From contig PWNO01000002.1 of the NCBI GenBank assembly GCA_003557765.1, forward strand, positions 1-19,505: a stretch of DNA of 19,505 nt, written 5' to 3'. Positions 8,157 through 16,161 of the stretch are shown piece by piece. The notes below the pieces were generated by a model, which was not told the DNA's origin, ran no database searches, and saw only the letters and a list, made by a program, of their open reading frames with translations. The stretch comes from Bacteroidales bacterium. Lineage in GTDB: Bacteria > Bacteroidota > Bacteroidia > Bacteroidales > UBA7960. A program made the position numbers and the translations under genes. Numbering within the stretch: position 1 is the stretch's first letter; each line of letters begins with the position of its first letter.

Positions 8157-11100
8157 ATGTCAACACCAAATATTTATTGCCACAAACTATTTATTACCGG
8201 AGCCATATTGCTTTTTATCAGCATGGTTGCTGCAGCCCAGGTCGATTATGGCGGGGAGCCGGCAAGTGGGCTATACGGACTGCCTCCTTCCGGTGCAGAA
8301 GCTATGGTTTTTGGGCTTGACAAGGAGATGCGGCAGGAGCGGGATTCCTTATCAAAAGTGCAGGAACCCGGCATAGCAGCGCATGCCGGGTTTGCCGTTC
8401 CGGCTTCGGCAAAGCTGCATGACATGGGCCAATGGGATGTCGCCGGCAACTACCTGCACGTATGGCGCATCCACATTGAATCGCCCGAAGCGCTGGCCAC
8501 CGGGCTCAACTTCAGCAATTTCACGTTGGGCAGCCAGGCCAGACTTTTTGTTTATGATCCGAAAAAGGAGGTTGTCCTCGGCAGTTTTGATCACCGGAAC
8601 AACAACGACAACGGAAAGTTTACCACCGCTGTGATCCCCGGGGATGCCGTGACCATTGAATACCAGGAACCTTACTACCCCGGGAAGACGGAAAAGATGA
8701 CAACCTCCACCTTTACCCTGGAAAGCGTCATCCATATCAGCAATGGCGGGGTCATGCCTGGCAGTACTAATGCGCGCTGGATAGACGCTTCCGGCGACTG
8801 CATGGTGAATGTCAACTGTCCGGAGGGAGATGATTGGCAGGATGAGAAGCGCGGCATTGCACGGATGCTGATGCGTACAGGAAATAGCTATGGATGGTGC
8901 ACGGGCTCGCTGGTGAACAATACCGCCATGGATGCTGCGCCCTATTTTTTGTCGGCTGAGCACTGTGGCAGAAACGCCACGGCTGAAGATCTCCTGTTCT
9001 GGCATTTCTATTTTAACCTGGAGATGCGGGGATGCGAAAAAAAAGAATTCCCGCCAATCAACATGTTGTTTGGCGCAGAGGCGCTTGCCATCGGAGCGTT
9101 GGATGGAGGCTCTGACTTTCGCCTGCTGGAACTGCACACCTCACCCCCACCCCACTGGCGACCTTATTGGAACGGCTGGGACCGAACGAATGACGGTAGT
9201 AGCTCAGGCGTGAGCATACATCACCCCCGGGGAGATGTCAAAAAGATATCCACTTACAATTTTAATCTGTTCAGCGCCGCGCCATCGGTAAACGGGCAGC
9301 AGATGGCCGGAAACTCCACCTGGCAGGTGCAATGGACGGAGACGCAAACCGGATTCGGCGTAACTGAGCTGGGATCATCCGGGTCGCCCATTTTTAACCA
9401 GGACAAAAAGATCATCGGCACCCTTACAGGAGGTACTACAGATTGTGGCAACACAGATGGCTATGACTTTTACGGAAAGATCTGGTACCACTGGGATCAA
9501 AACGGCACAGCCCTTTCACAACGGCTGGACCATTACCTGGACCCCCTCGGCACCGCAGCGGGCTCCCTGGCCGGCCTTGACCCTTACAAAAACCTGCAAC
9601 CCTCACCTGGCTTTCTTGAAGCCAGGGTCGACCAGGATAAAAATGCCAGAATTTCATGGTATGCCCCCGGAAATGCACCCAATGTGGACGGATGGTATAA
9701 ATACACAGACGACTTCACACACCTGACCTGGACGGGGCCGGAAAGGGTAACGGTTTTCGATGCCCACGTCCTGGGGCTGCACTACCCCATACAGCTTAGC
9801 AAAGTTGCACACATATTCGTTCAACACGGAAACCACCCCTGGCCAGATGACAGGTTCCGGTTTGTCGTTTACGACACCGACGGACACACCTTGCGCTATC
9901 AATCCGATGAGCTTATTGCCTCACACCTGGAGCAATATGTTTACGAGCTAGCTGAACCCCTGGTGTTCGACGATTATTTTTATGTGGGTATTCAACCGTC
10001 AGATGCAAGCGGTCACCCATCCTCACTCATGCGCCGGGTCAACCTCGGACAGGGATATTCTTTTTTTGGCAGTAAGGGTGACTGGCAAGCACATGACCAG
10101 GTCCAGGATCAAAACTTTAAGGGATCCTTTGCCTACCTGACGGCCATCTACGTCGGAGATAGCCGGGAGGCTTATCAGGGCAAGCAGATGCAAGGGCGCA
10201 ACGATGATCTGCAAGATCTGCACCGGAATAACCGCATCCAGGAGAATGTGCAAGGAGAGCAAAGCTTGGAGATGGCTGCCGGTATCCTGCCCGACAGCTA
10301 CAGGCTATACCGCGACGACGAACTGATTCACACCGCCGGTTTTGATGAAGAAATGCAGTTTACCAACATCCTGCCAGACGACGGCTTTTACCGCTTCCAT
10401 GCCACCGCCATTTACGGAAACAACGAATCAGCCCGTTCAAACACGGCATACCTGCTCAGGGCGGCTGCCTGCGAGATGTTCATCGACAGCTGGCCCTTTA
10501 TGGAAGCCTTTGACCAGGAATTCGATGACACATGCTGGATCAGCGAGGCCCCGACCGGTGACGGCTGGGAGCTGATGACCAGCTATGACAGTCCGGGCAT
10601 CGACCTCACCCCGGAGACAGGTGATCAGTTTTTCCTTGCAACAGGCACCGAAGCAGGCGTGCACGATGAGTGGCTTATCACCCCATTGATGGATTTTACC
10701 ACGCTGGAACACCCGGCCTTGCGCTTTGTGTTTAGCGGCCACAAAGCTGGTGATGAAGAAACGGCTTATCTCACCATGCGCATCAGTGATGATGGCAAGG
10801 GTTTTGAAAAGATGTGGGACAGCCGACATTATCCTGGGTTCATAGCCGGCAATTATCCGTCCGGTTGGCACCCTGCGACCGTCAATCTCAAAAGATTCTC
10901 AGGCACGGATGATGTGCGGCTGGCTTTTCAGTTTGCAGGGGGAGAAGGCAGCTTTTTTGCGCTGGACCAATTACAGGTGCTGGATGGAAGCAGCATCGCC
11001 TACGACCTGGAAGTGGTCACAGATCCGGATAAAGCAGGTACCGTGAACGGATCGGGCACCTATCTGGAAGGTGAAACGGTCAACGTAAGGGCCTCACCCA

Positions 11101-11501
11101 ATGTCGGCCACATGTTTATGGAATGGTTGAAAGGAGGCGAAGTCATCGGACAACAGGAAACGCTTCAGCTGATCATGCCTGGAAGCGACACCTCCCTGAC
11201 AGCAAGCTTTATTGACCTGGCGACGGACGTGGAACACATTGCAGAAACAGAACAGGTGTTCCCGGTATTCCCAAACCCGGCCACAACCCAGCTGCATATC
11301 AGGTTGGATAAAGCCAGTGCAAAAGGTGTCATTTCGCTGGTCAACATGCAGGGACAGGTGCTTAAACAGAAACAGCTGGATCACACCGATGCCGGACAGG
11401 AAGTCACCCTGCAGGTGGGAAGTCTCGCAAGAGGCCTGTATCTGCTGCGGATAAATACAGATGACAGCAAAACCGTTTTGCGGATTGTGCTTACCGAATA
11501 A
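8157..11501 (+). CDS. T9SS-secreted lysyl-endopeptidase-type serine protease (S1 family)
   Basis: A 1114-residue secreted protease. ATG 8157 is chosen because it begins the signal peptide (FITGAILLFISMVAAA, cleavage near residue 27). A prodomain (28-210) precedes the catalytic domain at about 211-478, which follows Achromobacter lysyl endopeptidase closely from memory: DCMVNVNCPEGDDW, WCTGSLVNNTA, SAEHCG (His269), SDFRLLEL (Asp320), GWDR, SIHHPRGDVKKIS, GVTELGSSGSPIF (Ser408) and GYDFYGK, where Asp437 matches the lysine-recognising Asp225. Cys215, 221, 248 and 270 fit the family's disulphides. After it come a jelly-roll module (about 480-675), a fibronectin-like fold (708-766), a choice-of-anchor-J/MAM-like domain (772-945), a GTVNGSGTYLEGETV bacterial repeat domain (952-1019) and the T9SS sorting domain (about 1036-1114, FPVFPNPATTQLHI). 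Role: extracellular protein breakdown or maturation of other exported proteins; Lys specificity is inferred. Confidence 0.9.
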   Translation: MSTPNIYCHKLFITGAILLFISMVAAAQVDYGGEPASGLYGLPPSGAEAMVFGLDKEMRQERDSLSKVQEPGIAAHAGFAVPASAKLHDMGQWDVAGNYLHVWRIHIESPEALATGLNFSNFTLGSQARLFVYDPKKEVVLGSFDHRNNNDNGKFTTAVIPGDAVTIEYQEPYYPGKTEKMTTSTFTLESVIHISNGGVMPGSTNARWIDASGDCMVNVNCPEGDDWQDEKRGIARMLMRTGNSYGWCTGSLVNNTAMDAAPYFLSAEHCGRNATAEDLLFWHFYFNLEMRGCEKKEFPPINMLFGAEALAIGALDGGSDFRLLELHTSPPPHWRPYWNGWDRTNDGSSSGVSIHHPRGDVKKISTYNFNLFSAAPSVNGQQMAGNSTWQVQWTETQTGFGVTELGSSGSPIFNQDKKIIGTLTGGTTDCGNTDGYDFYGKIWYHWDQNGTALSQRLDHYLDPLGTAAGSLAGLDPYKNLQPSPGFLEARVDQDKNARISWYAPGNAPNVDGWYKYTDDFTHLTWTGPERVTVFDAHVLGLHYPIQLSKVAHIFVQHGNHPWPDDRFRFVVYDTDGHTLRYQSDELIASHLEQYVYELAEPLVFDDYFYVGIQPSDASGHPSSLMRRVNLGQGYSFFGSKGDWQAHDQVQDQNFKGSFAYLTAIYVGDSREAYQGKQMQGRNDDLQDLHRNNRIQENVQGEQSLEMAAGILPDSYRLYRDDELIHTAGFDEEMQFTNILPDDGFYRFHATAIYGNNESARSNTAYLLRAAACEMFIDSWPFMEAFDQEFDDTCWISEAPTGDGWELMTSYDSPGIDLTPETGDQFFLATGTEAGVHDEWLITPLMDFTTLEHPALRFVFSGHKAGDEETAYLTMRISDDGKGFEKMWDSRHYPGFIAGNYPSGWHPATVNLKRFSGTDDVRLAFQFAGGEGSFFALDQLQVLDGSSIAYDLEVVTDPDKAGTVNGSGTYLEGETVNVRASPNVGHMFMEWLKGGEVIGQQETLQLIMPGSDTSLTASFIDLATDVEHIAETEQVFPVFPNPATTQLHIRLDKASAKGVISLVNMQGQVLKQKQLDHTDAGQEVTLQVGSLARGLYLLRINTDDSKTVLRIVLTE

Positions 11502-11624
11502 GGTTTTGGAACCCGACTGATCATCCCATTTGCCCATAGAAGCGAATACAACTATTATGTTACTTTGCGCTTAATCATTGTTTGACTTTGTGGTTATGCT
11601 TTGTTGCGAAAGCTTTGAAATAGA

Positions 11625-11688
11625 ATACTATATCGGCGGCTTTCGACGCCTCGCATTTGACCTGAATTAAAAGCATGAATGATACATG
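11625..11688. repeat. 64-bp interspersed intergenic repeat, copy B
   Basis: Same orientation as copy A at 8026-8089 and 81% identical without gaps. The hairpin core GGCGGC-TTTC-GACGCC is kept, with a change only in the loop. It lies 124 bases after the protease stop and 288 before the carboxyltransferase start. Together with copy A it flanks the protease gene. Confidence 0.75.
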
Positions 11689-11840
11689 TATGGAGCAAGT
11701 CAGAAGGTTTGGGGCAGTGCAAAACAGCTATAGGAAATATCATTTTGTCAAAACCTCCGGGAACGAATATGTTTTACCAAACCAACTGTATCACAGCACA
11801 TAAAACCTGCAACCCAAAAGTTAATCGGCAAAAAACATTA

Positions 11841-11869
11841 AAAAAACCGGTCTTCTTTTGGTTTTTTTT
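11841..11869 (+). terminator. weak AT-rich terminator-like hairpin
   Basis: AAAAAACC at 11841-11848 pairs with GGTTTTTT at 11860-11867, an 11-base loop separates them, and the 3' arm runs straight into T8. It could end transcripts coming from the protease gene, 340 bases upstream, before the carboxyltransferase gene. The stem has only two G-C pairs, so it is a weak call. Confidence 0.35.
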
Positions 11870-11976
11870 CTTTACTTTGGAAGTTCGTTTAGGCTGGATC
11901 TGCCGTATAATCCGGCATAATTGCCTGTCTTATCCCATTACTGATCAGGCCATTATAAAACAAAAACCTAAAAAAT

Positions 11977-13524
11977 ATGTCAATTAAACAAAAGACCCTG
12001 GACCTGAAGCGACGCATGCAGAATGCCATACAGGGCGGTGGCGCCAAGGCCATTGAAAAACAGGTCGCAATGGGCAAGATGACCGCTCGTGAGCGCATCG
12101 TGTCGCTGCTAGACCCCAACTCATTCCACGAGTATGATCTTTTTGTGGAGCATGCTGCCAAGGATTTTGACATGGACAAGAAGCATCTGCCGGGAGACGG
12201 GGTGATTACTGGAACAGGGACCATCAGTGGCTTCCCTGTTTGCATTTATGCCCAGGACTTCACGGTAGCAGGGGGCTCACTTGGGCTGATGCATGCCCGA
12301 AAGATCGGTAAGATCATGGATCATGCCATGAAACTTAAAATCCCGATCATCGGCATCAATGACTCAGGTGGTGCACGCATACAGGAAGGGGTGAATTCCC
12401 TGGCTGGCTATGGCGAAATTTTTTATCGCAACACGCAGGCATCGGGTGTGATTCCACAGATTTCTGTCATCCTCGGCCCTTGTGCCGGCGGTGCGGTATA
12501 TTCGCCCGCCCTAACCGATTTTGTGTTTGTGGTAGACAAAATTTCCAAGATGTTCATTACCGGACCGGAGGTGATCCGTTCCGTGCTCGGTGAGGAGATC
12601 AGCATGGAAGAGCTTGGCGGCGCCAGGGTACATAGCGAAATCACCGGCAATGCCCACTTTTTCTCAGAAAGTGAAGAGGAATGCTTCCAGAAGATCAAGA
12701 AGCTGGTCTCTTACATCCCCTGGAGCAACCAGAAAAAAGCAGCACCTTTCCCAAAAAAAGCACCCAAATCAAAACAATTCCGTATAGACAATATCATACC
12801 CACCGATCCACGAGAGCCATACGATGTAAGAGACATCATCAAGGCCGTCAGCGACGACAGCGAGTTTTTTGAGGTCCAGGAACTTTATGCCGCCAATATG
12901 GTGGTTGGCTTTGGGCGGCTCAACGGGCAAACCGTGGGCTTTGTGGCAAACCAGCCACTCATCCTGGCCGGTGTGTTGGATGTGGACTCATCGGATAAGG
13001 CCGCACGCTTCATTCGTTTCTGCGATGCCTTCAATGTCCCGCTCGTGACACTGGTAGACCTCCCTGGCTACCTGCCCGGCATTGATCAGGAACATGCGGG
13101 CGTAATCCGCCACGGCGCCAAGATCCTGTATTCCTATAGTGAAGCTACCGTACCCAAGGTGACTGTGATTCTGCGCAAGGCCTACGGAGGCGGATACATC
13201 GCCATGTGCTCACGGCACCTCAAGGCAGATTTCGTCTTTGCATGGCCAACAGCGGAGATCGCCGTGATGGGTCCTGAAGGCGCCGCAAACATCATCTTCC
13301 GCCACGAGATCATGAACGCCTCCAACCCGGAAGAAACACGGCAACGCAAAGTGGATGAATACAAGAAGAAGTTTGCCAACCCCTATGTGGCTGCAGCCCA
13401 CGGCTATATCGACGCCGTGATCGAACCGGGCGAAACACGTAAGTTTCTGCTTCACGCCCTGGAGATATCAGTAGAAAAAGACGAAAAAGGACCGGAAAAA
13501 AAACATGGCATCCCGCCATTCTGA
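11977..13524 (+). CDS. acyl-CoA carboxylase / decarboxylase carboxyltransferase subunit
   Basis: A 515-residue cytoplasmic enzyme of the propionyl-CoA carboxylase beta (PccB) / methylmalonyl-CoA decarboxylase alpha (MmdA) family. It moves a carboxyl group between carboxybiotin and propionyl-CoA (or a related acyl-CoA). The whole family length is present with both crotonase-like halves. The N half has GKMTARERI, AGGSLGLMHARKIGKIMD, NDSGGARIQEGVNSLAGYGE and GPCAGGAVYSPALTDF. The C half has LVDLPGYLPGIDQE, RKAYGGGYIAM and WPTAEIAVMGPEGAANIIF. The C-terminal KKHGIPPF is typical of the family. The biotin carrier gene follows after 33 bases, so the two form one operon. No biotin carboxylase or membrane decarboxylase subunit is in the window, so I cannot say whether it works as an ATP-driven carboxylase or a sodium-pumping decarboxylase. 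Confidence 0.93.
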   Translation: MSIKQKTLDLKRRMQNAIQGGGAKAIEKQVAMGKMTARERIVSLLDPNSFHEYDLFVEHAAKDFDMDKKHLPGDGVITGTGTISGFPVCIYAQDFTVAGGSLGLMHARKIGKIMDHAMKLKIPIIGINDSGGARIQEGVNSLAGYGEIFYRNTQASGVIPQISVILGPCAGGAVYSPALTDFVFVVDKISKMFITGPEVIRSVLGEEISMEELGGARVHSEITGNAHFFSESEEECFQKIKKLVSYIPWSNQKKAAPFPKKAPKSKQFRIDNIIPTDPREPYDVRDIIKAVSDDSEFFEVQELYAANMVVGFGRLNGQTVGFVANQPLILAGVLDVDSSDKAARFIRFCDAFNVPLVTLVDLPGYLPGIDQEHAGVIRHGAKILYSYSEATVPKVTVILRKAYGGGYIAMCSRHLKADFVFAWPTAEIAVMGPEGAANIIFRHEIMNASNPEETRQRKVDEYKKKFANPYVAAAHGYIDAVIEPGETRKFLLHALEISVEKDEKGPEKKHGIPPF

Positions 13525-13557
13525 TCCGGTTTTTTATGAACATTAGCATTTTTTCTT

Positions 13558-13890
13558 ATGAAGAAGAAACGGAAAGGCAAAAAAGAAGAACCATTCCTGC
13601 TGGTGATCGATGATGTGGAATACCCCACCCATCCCAATAAAAAATACCAGCAACGCAAACCCTATACACCACTAAACCCCAAATTGGTGACCTCCTTCAT
13701 GCCAGGCAACATCCAAAAGGTATTCGTCAAGAAAGGACAAAAGGTCAAGGAGGGCAGTGAGCTCTGTATCCTGGAAGCCATGAAGATGAAGAACGTAATC
13801 TTATCGCCTGCCGATGGTGTCATCAAAAGGGTAAATATTAAGGAAGGCGACATCGTAGCAAAAAACCACGCACTTGTGGAGTTGCAATAA
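13558..13890 (+). CDS. biotin carboxyl carrier protein of the carboxyltransferase complex
   Basis: A 110-residue protein that carries biotin for the carboxyltransferase gene just upstream. A basic N-terminal stretch (MKKKRKGKKEE) leads into a linker, then a biotinyl domain at about 43-110: SFMPGNIQKVFVKKGQKV, the biotinylation motif EAMKM with acceptor Lys76, and the mirror half SPADGVIKRVNIKEGDIVAK. No membrane segment is seen, so it is a soluble carrier rather than an OadA-type fusion. The start ATG 13558 follows a T-rich stretch; a 33-base gap and the shared strand support co-transcription with the upstream gene. Confidence 0.93.
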   Translation: MKKKRKGKKEEPFLLVIDDVEYPTHPNKKYQQRKPYTPLNPKLVTSFMPGNIQKVFVKKGQKVKEGSELCILEAMKMKNVILSPADGVIKRVNIKEGDIVAKNHALVELQ

Positions 13891-13925
13891 CCCACTGGGG
13901 TTCAATGTAACCAACTGCCTTTTCT

Positions 13926-14022
13926 TGCCAACAGCCAATAGCTAAAAGCCAACGGCCAACAGCCAGCAGCAAACCCGCGACATTTCGACTTTTCGACCTT
14001 TCGACTTTTTGACTGTTTTGAC
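13926..14022. repeat. GCCAACAGC-type direct repeats plus TTTCGACT 8-bp tandem repeat
   Basis: First come imperfect direct repeats of GCCAACAGC/GCCAATAGC/GCCAACGGC (13927-13970). Then an 8-bp tandem repeat follows: TTTCGACT (13983), TTTCGACC (13991), TTTCGACT (13999), TTTTGACT (14007) and a fifth diverged unit ending at 14022, one base before the rdgB ATG. Such spacers are seen in other Bacteroidota. Unit-number change would alter the distance from promoter to rdgB. Confidence 0.7.
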
Positions 14023-14023
14023 C

Positions 14024-14596
14024 ATGCTATACTTCGCCAGCCACAACCCGCACAAAATCGAAGAGATCAGGGCCATCACCGGCCCTGATCTGATTATAAA
14101 GGGACTTACCGAACTGGGTTGTGCTGATGAGATCCCGGAGCCATATGAAACGCTCGAGGAAAATGCAATGGCCAAGGCCACCTTTGTGGCAGAGAAATAC
14201 CAAGTGGATTGTTTTGCCGACGATACTGGGTTGGAGGTTGATGCACTTGGAGGGCTGCCGGGCGTCCATTCGGCCAGATATGCCGGGCCGGAAAAGGATA
14301 GCAGGAAAAACATGCAAAAATTATTGGATGAGCTGGGTGACACAAATCATCGGAAAGCACGCTTCCGCACGGTGATTGCGCTGGTCATAAAAGGCAGTCA
14401 TTACTATTTTGAAGGCCTGGCCGAAGGAAACATAGCTCTGCAGCCATCAGGCAGTGAGGGCTTTGGATACGACCCCATTTTTATTCCAGAAGGATATACA
14501 CAGACCTTTGCAGATTTGCCTGCCCACGAAAAAAACAGGATCAGTCACCGCAAACGGGCAATAGCTAAGCTGGCCATTTTTTTGCAACAGGAATAA
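14024..14596 (+). CDS. rdgB: non-canonical purine NTP pyrophosphatase, RdgB/HAM1 family
   Basis: A 190-residue cytoplasmic enzyme that hydrolyses dITP, ITP and XTP to the monophosphate and pyrophosphate and so keeps damaged purines out of DNA and RNA. The start ATG 14024 gives MLYFASHNPHKIEEI, the family's SxNxxK opening; a TTG 15 bases earlier is in frame but lies inside the repeat. Other family motifs: FADDTGLEVDALGGLPGVHS (Asp66/Asp67), GFGYDPIF and KNRISHR near the end. Length is normal. It follows the biotin carrier gene on the same strand after 133 bases of repeat-rich spacer. The convergent ddl gene ends 156 bases further on. Confidence 0.95.
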   Translation: MLYFASHNPHKIEEIRAITGPDLIIKGLTELGCADEIPEPYETLEENAMAKATFVAEKYQVDCFADDTGLEVDALGGLPGVHSARYAGPEKDSRKNMQKLLDELGDTNHRKARFRTVIALVIKGSHYYFEGLAEGNIALQPSGSEGFGYDPIFIPEGYTQTFADLPAHEKNRISHRKRAIAKLAIFLQQE

Positions 14597-14708
14597 AACG
14601 CATGTCCATGTGATGATATACAACCCGTGTCTTGAACATCCGGTCATCTCACATAAAATCACACATAACCACTGAATGGCCAGGCCAGTTGCTGTTTATT
14701 AAGCCAGG

Positions 14709-14733
14709 AAAAAACGCTGCAGCTTAACCTGCA
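14709..14733 (-). terminator. candidate terminator of ddl
   Basis: On the minus strand, 20 bases past the ddl stop, TGCAG and CTGCA (14733-14718) form a 5-bp stem with a 6-base loop, followed by GCG and six T. The T run is right for an intrinsic terminator; the stem is short. Confidence 0.4.
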
Positions 14734-14752
14734 TGGTAGCTTCCATAAAATC

Positions 14753-15745
14753 CTACCGCCCTGCCAACGCCTCTTCAATAAGCATTGTAAACAGTTCAGG
14801 AATGGTAATTCCTTCTATTTCTGCCTGCTGAGGTACGATGCTGGTTTCGGTCATGCCAGGCGTCACGTTCACCTCAAGGAAATAAAGGACATCTCCGCTG
14901 TAAATAAAGTCAAAACGGGTAAGGCCCTTCATGTTCAATGCCTCGTAAATATGAACGGCCTGATCCTTTACTTTTTTGGTTAGGTCATCGGAAATCCTTG
15001 CCGGCGTGATCTCATCGGCAGCCCCTGGTGTGTATTTGGCGGCATAATCAAAAAATGCAGCCTTTGTTTTGCTCACAATTTCGGTTACCGGCAATGCCCG
15101 CGCCTTGCCCTGCCAGGTAAACACTCCGCAGGTGAGTTCCGTGCCGGCCAGGTACTCTTCCACAAGCACGGCATCATCGTGCGTAAAAGCAAGCGCAATA
15201 GCCTCTGGAAGCTGCTCTGGTTCAAACACCCGCGACATACCCAAGCTTGATCCGCCTTCATTGGGCTTGACAAAAACAGGCAATGTGACCTGCCGCAATA
15301 CATCACCCGGTGAATAGGATTGACTGCGCAGCAAGCGTACAGACCTTGCTACCGGAAAGCCCATATGTGCAACCACCTGGTTGCAGTAAAATTTGTTAAA
15401 TGTGAGCGCGGATGCCAACGTGCCAGCAGTAGTATAAGGAACATCCAACAGGTCAAAGTACCCCTGCAGTTTGCCATCCTCACCAGGCGGACCATGGATT
15501 GTAATAAACGCACAATCGAAATGCACCTTCTTGCCGGCATCCATTACGGTAAAATCATTTTTATCCACCTCCGTTTCGCTGCCATTCGCCCGCTTCCATA
15601 CCCACCTCCTGTTACTGATAACGATGATAAAAACCTGATATCGCAAAGGATCCAGGTTTTCACTGATCATTTTTGCACTGGCCATGGAGATCACATATTC
15701 ACCCGAGTCACCACCTGCTATCAGTGCAATATTTTTCTTTTCCAT
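14753..15745 (-). CDS. ddl: D-alanine--D-alanine ligase
   Basis: A 330-residue cytoplasmic ATP-grasp enzyme joining two D-alanines for peptidoglycan precursors. Motifs: GGDSGEYVIS at 11-20 (Glu16, substrate binding), HGPPGEDGKLQGYFDLLDVP from 84, FNKFYCNQ (Lys118), FVKPNEGGSSLGMSR from 158 (ATP loop), VEEYLAGTE, RFDFIYSGDVLYFLEVNVTP with the metal-binding Glu and Asn, and GMTETSIVPQQAEIEGI. Length is normal. It is divergent from the PASTA gene; in many Bacteroidota a PASTA gene lies next to ddl on the same strand, so the inverted order here is slightly unusual. Confidence 0.96.
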   Translation of the reverse strand: MEKKNIALIAGGDSGEYVISMASAKMISENLDPLRYQVFIIVISNRRWVWKRANGSETEVDKNDFTVMDAGKKVHFDCAFITIHGPPGEDGKLQGYFDLLDVPYTTAGTLASALTFNKFYCNQVVAHMGFPVARSVRLLRSQSYSPGDVLRQVTLPVFVKPNEGGSSLGMSRVFEPEQLPEAIALAFTHDDAVLVEEYLAGTELTCGVFTWQGKARALPVTEIVSKTKAAFFDYAAKYTPGAADEITPARISDDLTKKVKDQAVHIYEALNMKGLTRFDFIYSGDVLYFLEVNVTPGMTETSIVPQQAEIEGITIPELFTMLIEEALAGR

Positions 15746-15820
15746 ATCATCATGGTTTCAAAAATGACCCATCATCTTAGCCGGTAATGGGATTAACGCA
15801 TTGCCTTGATGCAACCAAAA

Positions 15821-15828
15821 CAAATATA
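15821..15828 (-). promoter_or_regulatory. candidate -7 element for ddl
   Basis: On the minus strand TATATTTG matches TAnnTTTG exactly and lies 76 bases before the ddl ATG. No clear TTG box is seen at the usual upstream distance, so the call rests on the -7 box alone. Confidence 0.33.
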
Positions 15829-16061
15829 CAGGAAAATACCGCTCATTTGTATGACAGGCAAACATAAAAATGTATTTACGACGTTAAAACTAAGTGGCAA
15901 TTGCATCAGCATGGTGGTGATGTCATGAATATGGCAATGGCAGTGATGTGACAACACCATTTGCGTGAATATGGCAATAGCGCAACAATGCGATAAGCAT
16001 GGAAATGTCATGAGCGATCAGCATCCAATTGGGCGTATACCTTCAGGTCATGATTTTGTAT

Positions 16062-16069
16062 TATTTTTG
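16062..16069 (+). promoter_or_regulatory. candidate -7 element for the PASTA gene
   Basis: TATTTTTG followed by C matches TAnnTTTG exactly. A start near 16076 would leave a leader of about 85 bases to ATG 16162 and would make a GTG start at 16087 nearly leaderless. The -33 box is not clear. Confidence 0.35.
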
Positions 16070-16161
16070 CTAACACAGCATGTGGCGTGAGGCTGAAACT
16101 TTTTTTTTCAAACCTGCCAGGCTTAAACCTGCAGCTTAACATGCCTTCCGACATAAGCACG

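Larger units (their letters stand above)
11502..11976. other. intergenic region, 475 bases
   Basis: This stretch lies between the protease and carboxyltransferase genes. It holds the second 64-bp repeat copy (11625-11688), several CTTTG motifs between 11563 and 11616, and the AT-rich hairpin at 11841-11867. A plus-strand frame from 11679 to 11987 crosses it but overlaps the carboxyltransferase start out of frame and has no recognisable content. I find no RNA gene and no clear promoter for the gene at 11977. Confidence 0.5.
15746..16161. other. divergent ddl-PASTA intergenic region
   Basis: 416 bases separate the two starts. It contains candidate -7 elements for ddl (15821-15828) and the PASTA gene (16062-16069), and a 13-bp direct repeat TGAATATGGCAAT at 15926-15938 and 15966-15978, exactly 40 bases apart. 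I see no RNA gene or coding frame with recognisable content. Confidence 0.5.

Noticed and set aside
8352..9137. 261-codon minus-strand frame inside the protease gene
   Set aside because: It is antisense to a well-supported catalytic domain and has no recognisable domain.
11679..11987. 102-codon plus-strand frame before the carboxyltransferase gene
   Set aside because: It starts in the repeat, overlaps the next gene out of frame, and its content is low-complexity.
13889..13902. AACCC-ACTG-GGGTT hairpin after the biotin carrier gene
   Set aside because: A 5-bp stem with no T run; too weak to call a terminator.
14718..16139. Shared 12-mer CTGCAGCTTAAC after ddl and before the PASTA gene
   Set aside because: A single short match with no extended similarity; compatible with chance.
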